From Anaeramoeba flamelloides (taxonomy: Eukaryota; Metamonada; Anaeramoebidae): a stretch of DNA of 64,000 bases. The position numbers and the translations under genes were made by a program. Shown here piece after piece: positions 25,102-48,836 of this stretch. Position 1 is the first letter of the stretch, and every line of letters starts with the position of its first letter. The notes beneath the pieces are model-generated. The model ran no database searches. It was given only the letters and a program-made list of their open reading frames with translations, and was not told the origin of the DNA. The stretch lies in assembly GCA_027625915.1 (NCBI GenBank), contig JANTQA010000019.1, positions 67,001-131,000 of the forward strand, given 5' to 3'.

Positions 25102-26236
25102 TATGACAAATCCGAACTTATGATAAATTTTACAACATTGGTAAAAAAAAAAATGATCAATATCTATTTTTATATATATATATATATATCCCATAGCACC
25201 ATAATATAAAAACGTCTTCGAAATGTATGTATTATCGATTGCTGAGTTGTTTGTAATAAAACTAATAGAACATAAAATATTTTTCAACATTTAATATTTT
25301 TCTTGATTCTTATGATTCTAATATTTTTCCTAATACAAGTTAGTCTAAAAAAAAGATTTTAATTTTTACAAACTTTATTTAAAAATCATTGACTCATTAA
25401 AAATCAAATTTCAATGAAAAATATTTTTAATAATTGAAGTTATATATTATAATCTAAAAATTTCTATTTTAAAATTCAGTTCTATACTCAAGAGATATTT
25501 ATTTTTCCTCGAAAAATAAAATAAAAAAAAGTAAAAAAAACACTTAAAAAAAATTTGGGAAATTTATTTTGAAATATGCATTACATAAAAAATAGAAAAT
25601 TTAAAAAATTAAAAAAAACCCTTTTATTGATTCTCTTTCCATTTGAATAACTAAATTAAATCTCTTTTTCAAATTTGAAACTAATTTTTTTATTAATTCA
25701 TCTGTTTCTTCTTTCCAAATTTTCATTTTCATTTTCCATTTTAACAAAATATTGTGTAAAAAATAAAAACGAGAAAAAATGATTTATTTTCAAAAATTTC
25801 ATTGGGAGGATAAAAAAAATCAAAACTATACAAATAAAATTCAAAATTAAAATGTAACATAGGCCATTTATTATGAAATTTAGTTTGGTTTGAATCTTTG
25901 TATAAATATAAAAAACTTTCAAGTTTTTATGTTTTGTAGATAGCATTCTTTACTGTAGAGATATATCATGTATCTTGAATAGCTGAACCTTATCGTAAAT
26001 ATTTTTATGTTAATTTTTTTCATTTCATACGATATTTTGACATTATTATCAATAATTGATTTATTTTCGATTAATTTTTCATTCAAAAGTTTTATAATAC
26101 AATTTTTTTATTGTTTTTTAAGGGATGATAATGTATTTCAACAAGAGATAATCCCAAAATATAAAAATTAGTATTTATATTAACAAAGTTTGTTTTTGAA
26201 ATATTTGTAAAATAAAAATATGGTTTGTAAAGGAAT
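25102..26236. other. Intergenic stretch upstream of the 5S gene
   Basis: Holds a short TA microsatellite near 25170-25189 and otherwise plain A/T-rich sequence. No gene is supported. Confidence 0.3.
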
Positions 26237-26357
26237 GTATTCGGCCATACCCAATTTAATAATCCTGGACACATTCCGAACCCAGAAGATCAACGAATTG
26301 AGGGCTAAGCTAGTTAGTGAGATGGGAAACCTCTCGCGAAAACTTGGTGCTGAATAC
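26237..26357 (+). rRNA. 5S ribosomal RNA
   Basis: A 121-base 5S rRNA of the large ribosomal subunit, transcribed by RNA polymerase III. The ends GTATTC and GAATAC pair perfectly to form helix I. Conserved blocks follow in order: CGGCCATAC, the helix III loop ACATTCCGAACCCAGAAG, GGGCTAAGC, GTTAGTGAGATGGGAAACC and GGTGCTG. CTGG/CCAG and CAATT/AATTG give helices III and II, and GAGA/TCTC closes the helix IV arm. The GCTAAGC and GATGGGAAACC blocks correspond to the internal A and C boxes. The CCGAACCCAGAAG loop looks more like archaeal and bacterial 5S than like animal 5S, so this is a divergent version. It is a lone copy with no neighbouring 5S or rDNA in the window. Confidence 0.93.
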
Positions 26358-26367
26358 TTTATTATTA

Positions 26368-26374
26368 TTTTTTT
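26368..26374 (+). terminator. RNA polymerase III T-run terminator
   Basis: Seven T in a row lie ten bases past the mature 3' end of the 5S gene, after ACTTTATTATTA. A run of four or more T is the usual Pol III stop. The nearer TTT at 26358-26360 is too short. Confidence 0.6.
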
Positions 26375-26766
26375 AATTTGTAAATGTTTTTTTTAATTTC
26401 TACAAACATATAAAATTTTAACATAAAATCAACAATCTCATTTACAAATAAAATAATATTCCAAAAATTATGAAAAAATATAAAAATTAAATTAAAACCA
26501 AACTCACAATTTTTATAAAAACAAAAAAAAACTTCAAATATTTTATAAATACTTATATAATATTGGATATGAAATCTATCTTTTAATCATATAAAAATAA
26601 AAATAATAAAATTACTTTTTTATATTTTATAGTAAATTTTTTTTATCTATGAAAATAATTTTTATTAATAAAATTATTAATAATCATAAAACAATCTTTT
26701 GGAATTTATTTTTTTTTTAGTAATTATAAAATTTTCCTTTTATTAAAATTAATATCTTAAAAAATT

Positions 26767-27013
26767 TACAGCCGTTCCATGGCTACCATAAAATTTTAAA
26801 TAAAACACAATTGATTTTTTACTTCTTATTTTCAATTTTCAAAAAATTCAGAAATAAGAGTTATTATTCAAAAATTTGAATAATAGCTCACTTATTATTA
26901 TTTTTTTTTGAATAATAACTCTTATTTCTGAATTTTACGAAAATGTAAAAATAATAATAGAAAACTCAATAGTATTTTATTTAGAATTTTATGATAGCCT
27001 TGGAAAGACTTTA
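26767..27013. mobile_element. MITE-like element, 247 bp, with a second hairpin inside
   Basis: Left end TA-CAGCCGTTCCATGGCTACC and right end GATAGCCTTGGAAAGACTT-TA; the arms share CAT(A)AAATT.TAAATAAAA. Inside, ATTCAGAAATAAGAGTTATT at 26847-26875 is exactly inverted at 26905-26935, so the element folds as a hairpin within a hairpin. No coding frame. Confidence 0.8.
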
Positions 27014-27496
27014 TCAAAATAAACTATCATAATTCTTAACCAAATATATTTATTTTGTTTCCTTTTTAATTCAATATTAGTTAATATATAATAAAAACCA
27101 AAAATAAAATATTTTATTAATGTATTTTTATTTTGATACATTAATCAAAAAATTAACAAAATTATGTATAAAAATTGATAATTCAATATATTAGATTTCG
27201 TTAAATATAATAATTTTTCAAATTAAAAAAATAAAAAAATAGAAAAATTTTTTAAAATAATATTACATAGTCTCTCAAAATTATTCTTTATCAATATCAC
27301 AAATAATATAAGCTATTTTCCAACAATTTTTACTTATGTTATAATGTTAATGGAAGTTTACTTGAAGAGATAAATCCAATATTCTTATCAATAAACTTTG
27401 AAAATTTCTAGATCTGAATCATTTTTTCTAATTTTTCAAATTTTAGTTTTGTTTTTCTTTTGTTTTTTTTTTACATTTTCGATTTTTTTTTTCTTT

Positions 27497-27527
<31 letters not shown>

Positions 27528-28238
27528 ATTAAAGATCAAGTGGAAAAAAAAAAGATTTAAGAAAAGACAAAAAATATTCAGAAAATTGAGACTACAAAAT
27601 GTATTTTAAAATGAATTCTATTATTACGAAAAAACCTTTGTCTAACCCTTTTTTTGGTGAAAATTTAATCATAAAAATCTGTTATTCTCATTTTAAAAAT
27701 TGCGATTCACCTTTTTTTCGTTTTTATTATTTATGAGAAATAGATTTAGAAAAAAATTAAAAAAAATAAACCTTGATAAAAATATAACGAAAAAACTCAT
27801 TTTTATTTTATTAAAGACATAATATTGAAATAGAAACAAAACAAGGATTTTGAAACAAATTATTATCCAAGTCTAATATAATAATATTATTTAAAAATTA
27901 AAAAAGCTCAGCAATAGGAGTTCTTTTGAACTATTCTTTCCATCTTTAAGATCATTGATATGCAAATAAAATTTTTACAAGTATAAAATTATATATATAT
28001 ATATATATATATGTCACTGCGAGTATATTAATTTATCTTGAAATAGCGAATGAGAGTTGAACTTTATTAAAAAAAAATTTAATTTGAAGTTAATACAAAA
28101 ATAATTTCAATTTTCAGCTAAAGTTATTTTATAAAAGTAAGTATATTTCATTATTTGTTAAATTTTCAATAATAAAAATATTACTAATAATCTTTTTTCC
28201 TAAAGTTATCCAAGATGTTATAAACTTTTCAATTAAAA
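27014..28238. other. Intergenic A/T-rich stretch
   Basis: Contains a long T run (about 27500-27528) and a TA microsatellite near 27991-28012. The last few dozen bases before 28239 resemble the family F sequence just left of 9250, so they may be the left flank of the family F copy interrupted by the next element. Confidence 0.35.
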
Positions 28239-28945
28239 TAAACTCTGTTTCTGTCAAAGGGTCCTAAGTTTTTTTTCAAATATCAATTATTTTATATAAT
28301 TGACCTTTGAAGAACAAATAAGAAAAAAAAAACAATATATATATCAAAGAATTGTTTATATATGTCTAAAAGAAAACTAATTAATCAATAAAGTTTCTTA
28401 AAAATTGAAAAACTCAAATTCTTAAATCCCATTGAGAAAAACAACAATATTCATTTTTAAATTCTAATGTTATTTGAAAAATAAATATGAAACATTTTTC
28501 ACTTCATTTTTCAAACTTTTCTTTTAGAAATCAAGTCCCCAAACGAAGTGTGTTGGTATTTGTGGTCTCTATTTGAAAAAGGAAATGAAAATGAAGTGAA
28601 AATTTTTCCTATTTATTAAACAAATATCAGGATCAGAGATCCAATAGAAATCCAATATAAATCAATATAATTTCTCAACAACAATTTCCACTGTTTCAAT
28701 AACATTAGAATGACACATTTTTACCAAGTGACTATTGATCTTGCAATAAAAAAAATTTTTGCAAACTGAATGAGGTTTTAAAAAAAAAATCAAAAAAAAA
28801 ATCAAAAATGTGCAAAAATGTGAAAAAATGATTTCAATTTTGAAAATTTCCAAAATAATTTTTTTCTTCTAATATCTATGTAAATCCTTTTAAAATATGT
28901 ATTTTACCTATTATAATTGGGCCCTTTAGACTGAAAAATAGTTTA
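28239..28945. mobile_element. Family B element, copy 2 (707 bp), nested in a family F copy
   Basis: Left end TA-AACTCTGTTTCTGTCAAAGG and right end CTTTAGACTGAAAAATAGTT-TA. Right of it the sequence CTATTCACTACTCTATTTTTG continues as in family F (9250: ATTCACTGCTCTATTTGTG), so this element probably landed in that older copy at a TA. Confidence 0.88.
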
Positions 28946-29880
28946 CTATTCACTACTCTATTTTTGAAAAGAACCTCAAGTAAACCATAATTAAAGAGAT
29001 AAGATTTTAAATTATTTGTATATTTTTTTTTATTAAGATTTCGTTTTTTTGAAATCTAATTCTAGATTGATAAATGTGTTTATTTAAGTTTTCGAAATTA
29101 ATCCTGGAATAAATCTAAAAATACAACAGATGCACACTATACATGACTTAAACAAATATTTTCATACAAATAAAACAGATCACACTCAACAGAAACTTTT
29201 TTAAATCATTAATAAAAAAAAACCCAAACTACTATATATTGTCAAATATTTCGGTTTTCTTTATCTTTTTAATTAGTAAGTATCCAAAAAAATTATAAAT
29301 TTGATTGTCTCACTCCATTACTATTTTTTATTATTTAACCAAAACCTTTTTTTAAAATTTTTTTTTGGAAACAGTTTTTTTTAATTATATTTATCAAACT
29401 AAGCAAAACAAAGAATATGTTTCAGAGATTAAAATAAAGATTTCGATTATCGAATTTTAAAAATAAAGACTAAGTAATCAATCCAAAAAAAAAAAAAGAA
29501 TAATAGTAAAAAAATCTAACATGATTCAGAATTATTTTATTAAATGATTTATTTAAAAATAAATAATTAATAAATCAACTTAAATTCATCAAGTATACAT
29601 ATGTTTTGAAGAAGAATTATATAAAAATAGCAATTTTTTTTCTGAATCCAACCTAGAATTAGATTAATTCAATCAAAATTACATTTAAAATTCTTTGGAA
29701 ATAAAAAGAACCCTGTTTCATTCGAAAATTTTCTAAAAAAATTATTTCCATGAAGAATTAATAATATAATCAAGTAAAGAAGAAGTTATTATTTAAATTT
29801 CACAGATAAGATCAAGAATTAATTTTTTTTTTCTTTTTGATCAATCTTTTTTGATTATTATGATTTCCAATTTTTAGAGG
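28946..29880. mobile_element. Family F element, diverged internal copy
   Basis: Aligns collinearly with 9252-10215. Shared landmarks include CACT(A/G)CTCTATTT.TGAAAAGAA, GAAATGTGTTTAT-type text at 29073, ATTAATCC..GAATAAA, TCCATTACTATTT(A/T)TTATTATTT and TTGATCAAT...GATTTCCA(A/T)TTTTTAG. It is interrupted on the left by a family B copy and on the right by the element at 29881. The 87-bp terminal arms are not found, so it is truncated. Confidence 0.65.
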
Positions 29881-30145
29881 TATCCCTGGTAAAAAAACTT
29901 TTTTTATAACATCTATCTAACATTTTTATAACAAAATTTCCTTTTTAATGATGATTTTTTCAATATTTTTTGAAAAAAATATTCTTATAACAGGCTTCTA
30001 ACATGTTACAAAATTTATAACACATTTTATAATAAATAATTATATTATAAAAGTCGTTCTGATAGAATTTTATAACAATTTAAACCTTTATAACACCTTT
30101 ACAACACGTTTATAACATGTTAAAAAAACTTTTTTTATTAGGGTA
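29881..30145. mobile_element. MITE-like element, 265 bp, with TTATAACA repeats
   Basis: Left end TA-TCCCTGGTAAAAAAACTTTT, right end AAAAACTTTTTTTATTAGGG-TA. The arms pair through CCCT...TAAAAAAA.TTTTTTTA. Inside, variants of TTATAACA recur about nine times. It breaks the family F copy at a TA. Confidence 0.65.
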
Positions 30146-30701
30146 TATAATCACATTATACTATTAATAATACCAAATGTTTAACACTTAAAATATGTTT
30201 GAATTGTTATGTTAATGTAATTATTTGAATGAGCCGAGTTTTGAATGAAATTTGAAACTTAAAATTGATGAAATATACATCCTCTATAATTCATTACAAA
30301 AAGTGCATTTTGAGTTACCAATATCATTCATTTTTCAAAGAAATGTATTTCTTTATTACTTAAAAAATAGTAATTTTTATAAATTTTGGTTCAATGAACT
30401 ATTCACTAGTTTACAAAAGATATTTTTGAAATTCTATGTTATCAGGGAAGTGGAAAAAAGAGAAATCATTTTTTAGACATTTCGCTTACATAAGAACGTT
30501 TAATGTATCCATTTTGACAATCTAAAAACTCATAAAATAATAATTATTTTACTAGATCTTCATCAAAATAAACTCTTTTTCTAACAAAATACACACCTTT
30601 CAAATCACCAATACTATTGAATTTGATTATTAATAAAGATAATTACTTATTGGTGATTTTCATCTTAATTATTCATTTTTTTCATTTTTTGTTTTTTTAA
30701 T

Positions 30702-30954
30702 ATGGACATTGAACAGTTGTAAAATGAAAAAGCAATACAAGAAGAAACCAATTTGGAAATAATCTACCAGTATAAAAATGCAAATAGTTTAATTTTCACA
30801 CCAAACGAACTAAATCCCAGAATCAAGAAAGACCATTAATGAATTCATATACTTCGCAAAGAAAAAAGAAATAATAAAAAAAACAATCCCAACAAAATAC
30901 CCAGATGAGTTGCCTCCTAATATTGAAAATAAGACTTTAAAGAACAATCGTTAA
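30702..30954 (+). pseudogene. Broken RWD-domain sequence
   Basis: Starting at ATG 30702 the frame reads MDIEQL, a TAA stop, then NEKAIQEETNLEIIYQYKN ... TPNELNPRIKKDH and a stop. A different frame then continues from about 30837 with INEFIYFAKKKEIIKKTIP, TKYPDELPPNIENKTL, ending at TAA 30954. The opening (EQ..NE.AIQEE..LEIIY) and the YPDELP motif are hallmarks of the RWD domain of RWDD1/GIR2- and GCN2-type proteins. One stop and one frame change in 250 bases, and no rest of the protein, indicate a decayed copy or fragment. An exon with unseen introns is less likely because the stop lies mid-motif. Confidence 0.55.
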
Positions 30955-31658
30955 AAGTGTAAAAAGTTATCATTAAAATGTAAAAAACTTTTTTCCAATT
31001 CAATTTCTTCAACAGTTTTTTTGATTTTATATATTTTTTTTCTTTACAATTTACAAAACTAGATTTCTCATTTCAAATAAAAGGACACATCAATTTTTAA
31101 AATATTTAATTTTAATTTTTATTGTTTTGTTTTAATGAGTTTTAAATATTCAGTTGAGTGTATTTTTATGTTTTAAAGTGTTTTTTATATTTTAGAATGA
31201 TACTACAATTAATTTGATTCAATTATGAATAATTCTTGAAATTTTCTGTTCCCGCTTATTTGAAAAAGAGTTTAGATCAAAATCAAAAAACCATATTATG
31301 ATTGATAAAAAAAAAAAAAAATAATTTTTGATCTTTTTACTTTGATATTTTTCTAAAATAACTATCAATGGATTAACTATCAAAAAATGGCAAGATATTA
31401 TTGTTGGTTATAATCTTATTCAATAAATCTTAGGATTAATAAAATTATAAAAGACAGATTTCAAAGTGTATTCAAATTTTTGATTGGAAAATTCTTGCCA
31501 AGATCTCAAAAAACATTCGTTTTGATAATTTAAAAAGGTTTTGAATAGAAATTAAATTTTTTAAAAAAAAATTTGTAACATAAATAGAAACCAAAAGAAC
31601 TTCTATTTTATCCCAAAAAAAAAAAAAAAAAAAAAAAACAAGATATTGTAAAAATTAA
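30955..31658. other. Stretch 3' of the HEATR5-like gene
   Basis: A/T-rich, with a run of about 23 A just before the stop codon of the neighbouring minus-strand gene (31615-31638). Likely holds that gene's 3' untranslated region; nothing else is seen. Confidence 0.3.
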
Positions 31659-43566
<11,908 letters not shown>

Positions 43567-44509
43567 TTCACTTTTTGTTTGTTTGTATCAAATTGAAGAT
43601 AAATGGAAGCAAATCGAAAAAATGTTTTTTTCAGATTAAACAATTCTTTTCCTCTTGAAATTGTTGGTTCTTTCGAAACACACTTTTTATGGTTTGTTTT
43701 CAGCCTTGTTTTTAGAAATTTGAAGAAAAACAAAGTTTCGTTGTGGAGTCAATTCTCTTTCGACACTCTCATAAATAATTTCAAATATTTAAGGGGGTGT
43801 TCTAAAATATATTCCTCAGACACAATACAAATACTATGCTTTTATTTTGGGTGAGGTGAATACGTTCATTTATTAACAAGGTTAAATAAATTACTTTTAC
43901 AATTATTGTTTTTTTGAGTTTTAATTTTTTGTAATAACTTTCTTGACATCAAGTACTAATCAAAAGTAGTATTGATTTATTGGGAAATTATTATATTTGG
44001 TTGTGTTATTATTGTTAAATTATTAATACCTGACCTAAATCAAAAAAACATATTGGGTTATTATCTTCTTAGGTCACTTTCTTATGGTTTTATAAGTGTA
44101 GTTATAGAGCAGAAAAATCAAAAAAAAAAATACCATTTTTCGCAAAAATAAAATTTATATTTTACTATGGATAACAGAGTATTAGAACCTTAATGAAGCT
44201 AATAGGTTGGAATTTGTGTTGATGGTGAAGAAATCATTTGGAAATTACAACCAGAATACATCTATTTTGTAAAAAAGTAAGTATAAAAGACGTCTTTTGT
44301 TTTACTCGGACAGCTAAGGAAGAGTAAGTCAAACTTTTAAATCAAAACTTTTAGTTACAATATTATTATAACTAGAGGTATTGATAATCTGACAATGATT
44401 TTTATTGTGAAAATAGTATTCTTTGGTTAGTTTATCCATAAACTGATCCTCATTTTAACATATTTAAAATCTGAATTAACCATTCTGGAAACAAATTATC
44501 AAATGAATA

Positions 44510-44687
44510 TTAAGAGACAGTCTCTATTATTTTTTTTTTGACTAATTTCTAAATAAGGATTCATTGATATATAAATAAGTTTAATATTGATTATAAATGG
44601 GGTTTTTAAATCTAAGTAATTGGCAAAAATTTTTCTCAATCTCTATTGAATTTAGTTCAATAAATTTATTGTAGATTAGTCCCTTAA
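44510..44687. mobile_element. Family C MITE, copy 2
   Basis: From TTAAGAGACAGTCTC to TTAGTCCCTTAA, same orientation as copy 3 and opposite to copy 1. Shares GACTAATTTC(T/G)AAATAAGGATTC and TCTAAGTAATTGGCAAAAA with copy 3. Its right TTAA overlaps the left TA of the next element. Confidence 0.85.
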
Positions 44688-45052
44688 TTGTAAAATAGTT
44701 GTGAAAAGTTTATCATTTCTAATATTTTTTACGTATTTTTTCCTTTATTTGAATTCAAAAACCAAGTCTAAAAAATTGATTGATTATTAGAATTGAAATA
44801 GAATATTAAATATCAAAATAAACCAAAAGTTAAGCTTGTTCTTTTTTCTACTTGGATCCTTAAATATAAAAATTGGAAAAATTGAATTTTTGGGTATTCT
44901 TTTTTTATTCATGTGAGTAGGCTTTGATATTTTTGAAATGGTTATTTTAATAAGTTTAAGAAGTTCATTTTCATATGTCTTTTTCGCTCAGTGAAAAAAT
45001 AAGTAAAAAAATTTTTGAAAAAGTTTTACATTTAACTACCAATTTACAATTA
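44685..45052. mobile_element. Family D element, copy 2 (368 bp)
   Basis: Left end TA-ATTGTAAAATAGTTGTGA, right end AACTACCAATTTACAAT-TA. The arms pair over about 60 bases (AAAAAATAAGTAAAAAAATT on the right). It starts inside the TTAA that ends the family C copy, so one of the two inserted exactly at the other's target duplication. Confidence 0.8.
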
Positions 45053-46272
45053 AAGCAGAAAAGCCATTTTTTATCCAGAATGGTTAGTTTCTTTGAAATT
45101 ATTAATTCAGTCAAAAGATATGAATGCTTGTCAAGGATTTGAGTTTAAAATTTATTTTTCTTTTATAAATATCTTATTATTTCCTTCAATTGGTCTTGAA
45201 ACAAATCAGAAAGTGGAAAGAAAGATAAAAGTAATAAAAGTGGATAATTGAAAATAAAGAGTTCGGTTTAATGGGGAATTTTATTAATTCAATCCCTAAA
45301 AGATGGAAATTTCTCAAGTTAAAAGATTTTTTTTGAATTTCAGATTCAAGTACCCAATTTAATTTATTTGATACTTTTAAAAAATACTTGATCTCTTTTT
45401 AAACAAAACATTGAAAGTTCCATCTTTTGGATTAAAAATAATAATAATAATAATAAAATAATCAAAAAGTATCCGATTAAATATAAAGTATCCCAATTAC
45501 AAAAAAATATCAAAATAATATTTTATAATTACACAATAGAATTATTCAAACAACAAAAAAAAATATTATTATCACGTTAAGAAAAAAATCTTGTCAAAAA
45601 AAATTTAAAAAGTTTCCTTATTTGAAAAAATGCAGATAATATCAAAATAAAGTTTCAGGGATTTAATTGTAAAAAAATTTAATTAAAAATAAATAATTTT
45701 AGAGGATCTCATATTTAAAAAAATTAAATAAACATAAAAAAATCTTCTAGTTTCATATATTTTTGAATGCCAAAATTTCTTCAATTTCCAACACATTGCT
45801 TTCTTGAAGTGAAAAACTGATTAAATATATTTACATGTATTTCTGGTGGTTTAACCCCACTCCATCATTATTAAAATAACTGTCCGTATTTGTACGAACT
45901 TGAAAAAATAAGCAATATATTTTTCAACGAAAGGGTGATATTAATATCATACAGATTGAAAAATATTTTGCTTGTTTTTGAAACAATCAGTCAAATTGAG
46001 TGAGTTCTTATTTGTTGTTATGTGAGGATTTTTAATGAAAAAATTTTCCAAAACAAATAAAAACATAATAAAAAGAAATCTTTGTTAAGATCAGTTTATT
46101 TTTGGTTTTAGTAAAAAAAAGAAATAAGAATAATTATCCAAATAATGTACAAAAATTTAAAAAAAAATTGTTTTTCTTTGTTTAATATTAAATCTCTTTC
46201 TAGAACTTTTTCTTATTTTGTTTTCTTCTTTTCTTTTTTTCTGTTTTTTTTCTTCTTTTGATTTTTTCTTTC

Positions 46273-46870
46273 TTAATCTTCTTCTTGATCATCATCATCT
46301 TCTTCTTCTTCTTCGCCGTCGTCTTCTGCTTCTTCTTTTTCATCACCATCATCATCATCATCATATTCTTCTTCTTCTTCTATTTCTTTTTTTCTTTCCC
46401 TCTTTCTTTTGATTAAACTAGTTTGGGGATAATTGATGTAATCCCCACCAAACATAATAAATACTGGTTGTTTTTCATTTCCAATATTTGGTAATATCTG
46501 CTTCAATGGATAAGTTGGGATATTAGTACTATCTGGCAAATAACTTATTGGTTTACTTGAATCATTCAAATTTTCTTTTATTCAATGAATTTGGATTCTG
46601 ATAACGAGTTTCATACCTTTTCAAAATTTCTTTGTCTTCTTCCATAAATACAATCTTTTCTTCATTTTTTATGATTTTTTTTTCCTCCTCGTCCTTTTCG
46701 GTTTCTTTTTCATTTTCATTTTCCTCGCCCTTTTCATTACTTTGTTCTCCATTTTCAAAAAATTGATCTAAAACTTTCATCATCTCATCATCCAGTTCTA
46801 TGTCTTCTTTGTTTTTGTCGGTTAGTTGTTCGGGTATTTTATTATTCTGTGTAAATCTCTTTTTCTCCAT
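46273..46870 (-). CDS. Unrecognised acidic protein, reading frame shifted by one base
   Basis: From ATG 46870 a 102-residue frame runs to TGA 46562 (IELDDEMMKVLDQFFENGE, then Glu/Lys-rich). A second frame, overlapping the end by a few bases, carries on from about 46580 with NDSSKPISYLPDSTNIPTYP, KQPVFIMFGGDYINYP and a strongly acidic tail to the stop at 46273. The two frames differ by one base, and the change falls at AATAAAAGAAAATTTG on the minus strand, two A-runs of four. One A fewer there would read LNKENLNDSSK through and make a single protein of about 199 residues. A sequencing error, a real frameshift, or a very short intron would all explain it. The short 31-base GT...AG option here seems less likely. 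I do not recognise the family; acidic tails of this kind occur in nuclear and chromatin proteins. Confidence 0.55.
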
Positions 46871-48836
46871 TGATTTTTGGAAAAATAATATTAAATAATA
46901 ATCAAAAAATTCATTGTAGTTTTTTTCTTATTTTAGATCTAGTAAGCTAGAAGAATTTTTGTATTCTTTTTTAACTGTTTTAAAATCAAAGACTCTTCAC
47001 TCAAATTGTAATTATTTCTAAAATACAACATTTATGAAAAAGTTATATTACTTTACCCCGTTTAAACTCCCAAAAAAGCTAACAGTCATTAAGAACAACA
47101 CCATGTGAATTCAATTTTATGAATAAAAAACAGAACTGATCAATTAATATCTAGATAAAATTCACATTTCTTCGATTCCTCCATCTTTCCCTTTTTTAAT
47201 CTTAAGGGACATTTTAAAATAAATTGCCTATTATTTCTCAAAAAAAAAACAAAAAAAATTGAAAAATTCAATAATAATCTAAATTGGAAGAGTATTATTA
47301 AATACAGATTTTTTTTCCTTGGAAATAATAAATATTAATATAACATACCAAAGATCTTTTTTCTAGAAATAACTGGTTTTATTTTTGTGAATTAGAAAAA
47401 ATATGCTAATTATAATACTGGATAGGTGTAATTTTTAATATCGACACAAAGAGAATTATAATTTGTCTATTTTGAAGTAATGCAATAAAAAATGTAAGAT
47501 TTATTATTAGAAATGGACTCATTCATTGCAATAATTAAAATAAAATTTTCAAAAACAAACAAAAAAAAACACCAAAAAGCTCTAAATCTATATACAATTT
47601 TTCTTTTTTAAAAATCAATTTAAAAAAATGCAAAAAAATTCTATCAATTTTTTCAAGAATTTTGAATTTTTTTCACGACACACAGAATTTCCCAGAATCA
47701 ACTTTAAAGTACCAAACTCTAACAAATTAATCAATTTGATCTCGAAATTTTCAAGTGTTATTTTTTATTTTTATTGTTTGTTAAAAACATTCAAATTGGA
47801 CAAGAAGGATGATAAAAAGACTCTTTTTAATTTCACTTTTTTTGATAATTAGTATCAGCTGTGATAGTTGATCTTTATAAAAATTGCTAATTTGATTTAT
47901 CCCACAACTCATTTTAATAATTAGAAACTCTCTCATCATCCTAAATGGTTATTTTGAATAACAAAAAACAACAATACAAAATTTAAAAATTTACAAAATT
48001 GAAAGAGTTAACAAGAATAAAGAAGTTGATCGAAAATATATGCCAATTAAATCATCTTGATAAACATTAGATTTTTTATCATTTTTTTAGCCTATCTCAG
48101 AAAAAAATTGTATTCATGAATAATTGATAAAGTAACGATTTTATAATATTCGGTAGATTTAAATAACTCTTGTAAAAAAAATGAAAAATGGGTAAAAAAA
48201 AGATATCTCAATAACATTAATTTCAGTAAAAATTCCAAATCAGCGCTGTTGAATTTAAAATGATAATTCACACAAATTTAAACTTGGAATTTAATTTTTT
48301 ATTGAATTTTTAATAATCATTTTTGCATTTTGGAAATCTGATGTGTGTACATCAGACGATTTTGTTTTCAGGGGAGAGTAACTCGTATTTCTGTTCATTT
48401 GCAAAGTAAGTAGTATAGTTCTTTTCCTAATAGTATGGTTCTAATTTATAATGTAACTTCATTCTTGAATTTTTTAGAGAAAGTAATTATCATTTTTTAA
48501 AAGAGTTCATTTTCTACTATATAAAAATTACTAAAAAGCTCTGATCATATTGATTTGGGGTTTCTGATCAAAAAAAAAACAGAAATTAAAAAAGTTATAA
48601 AAGATTTTTATTTTTGGGAAACCTCATTATTAGTAATTTCTGATAGTGTTTCTGAATAAACAAAAATATAAAAATTCAATCTTATTTTTAAAAATATAAG
48701 ATGAATTTGTCCAATATTGAACTATTGAAGATTAGAAAAAATTAATCATTAATTTTATTGTAATTAATCTATTAAGGATTACAATGCCTGAAATTTGAAA
48801 AAAGATTATCTTGTGTAGGGTGTAGTGAGTTGTTGA
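46871..48836. other. Intergenic stretch, nothing recognised
   Basis: A/T-rich sequence upstream of the acidic-protein gene. I see no element with terminal repeats and no coding stretch. Confidence 0.3.

Larger units (their letters stand above)
43567..46272. other. Intergenic stretch between HEATR5-like and acidic-protein genes
   Basis: Apart from the two abutting elements at 44510-45052 and a short palindrome near 45902-45979 (GAAAAATAAGCAATATATTT and inverse), nothing is recognised. The part next to 43567 should hold the HEATR5-like promoter. Confidence 0.35.

Noticed and set aside
46218-46412. Leu/His-rich plus-strand frame
   Set aside because: Antisense of the acidic tail of the minus-strand protein.
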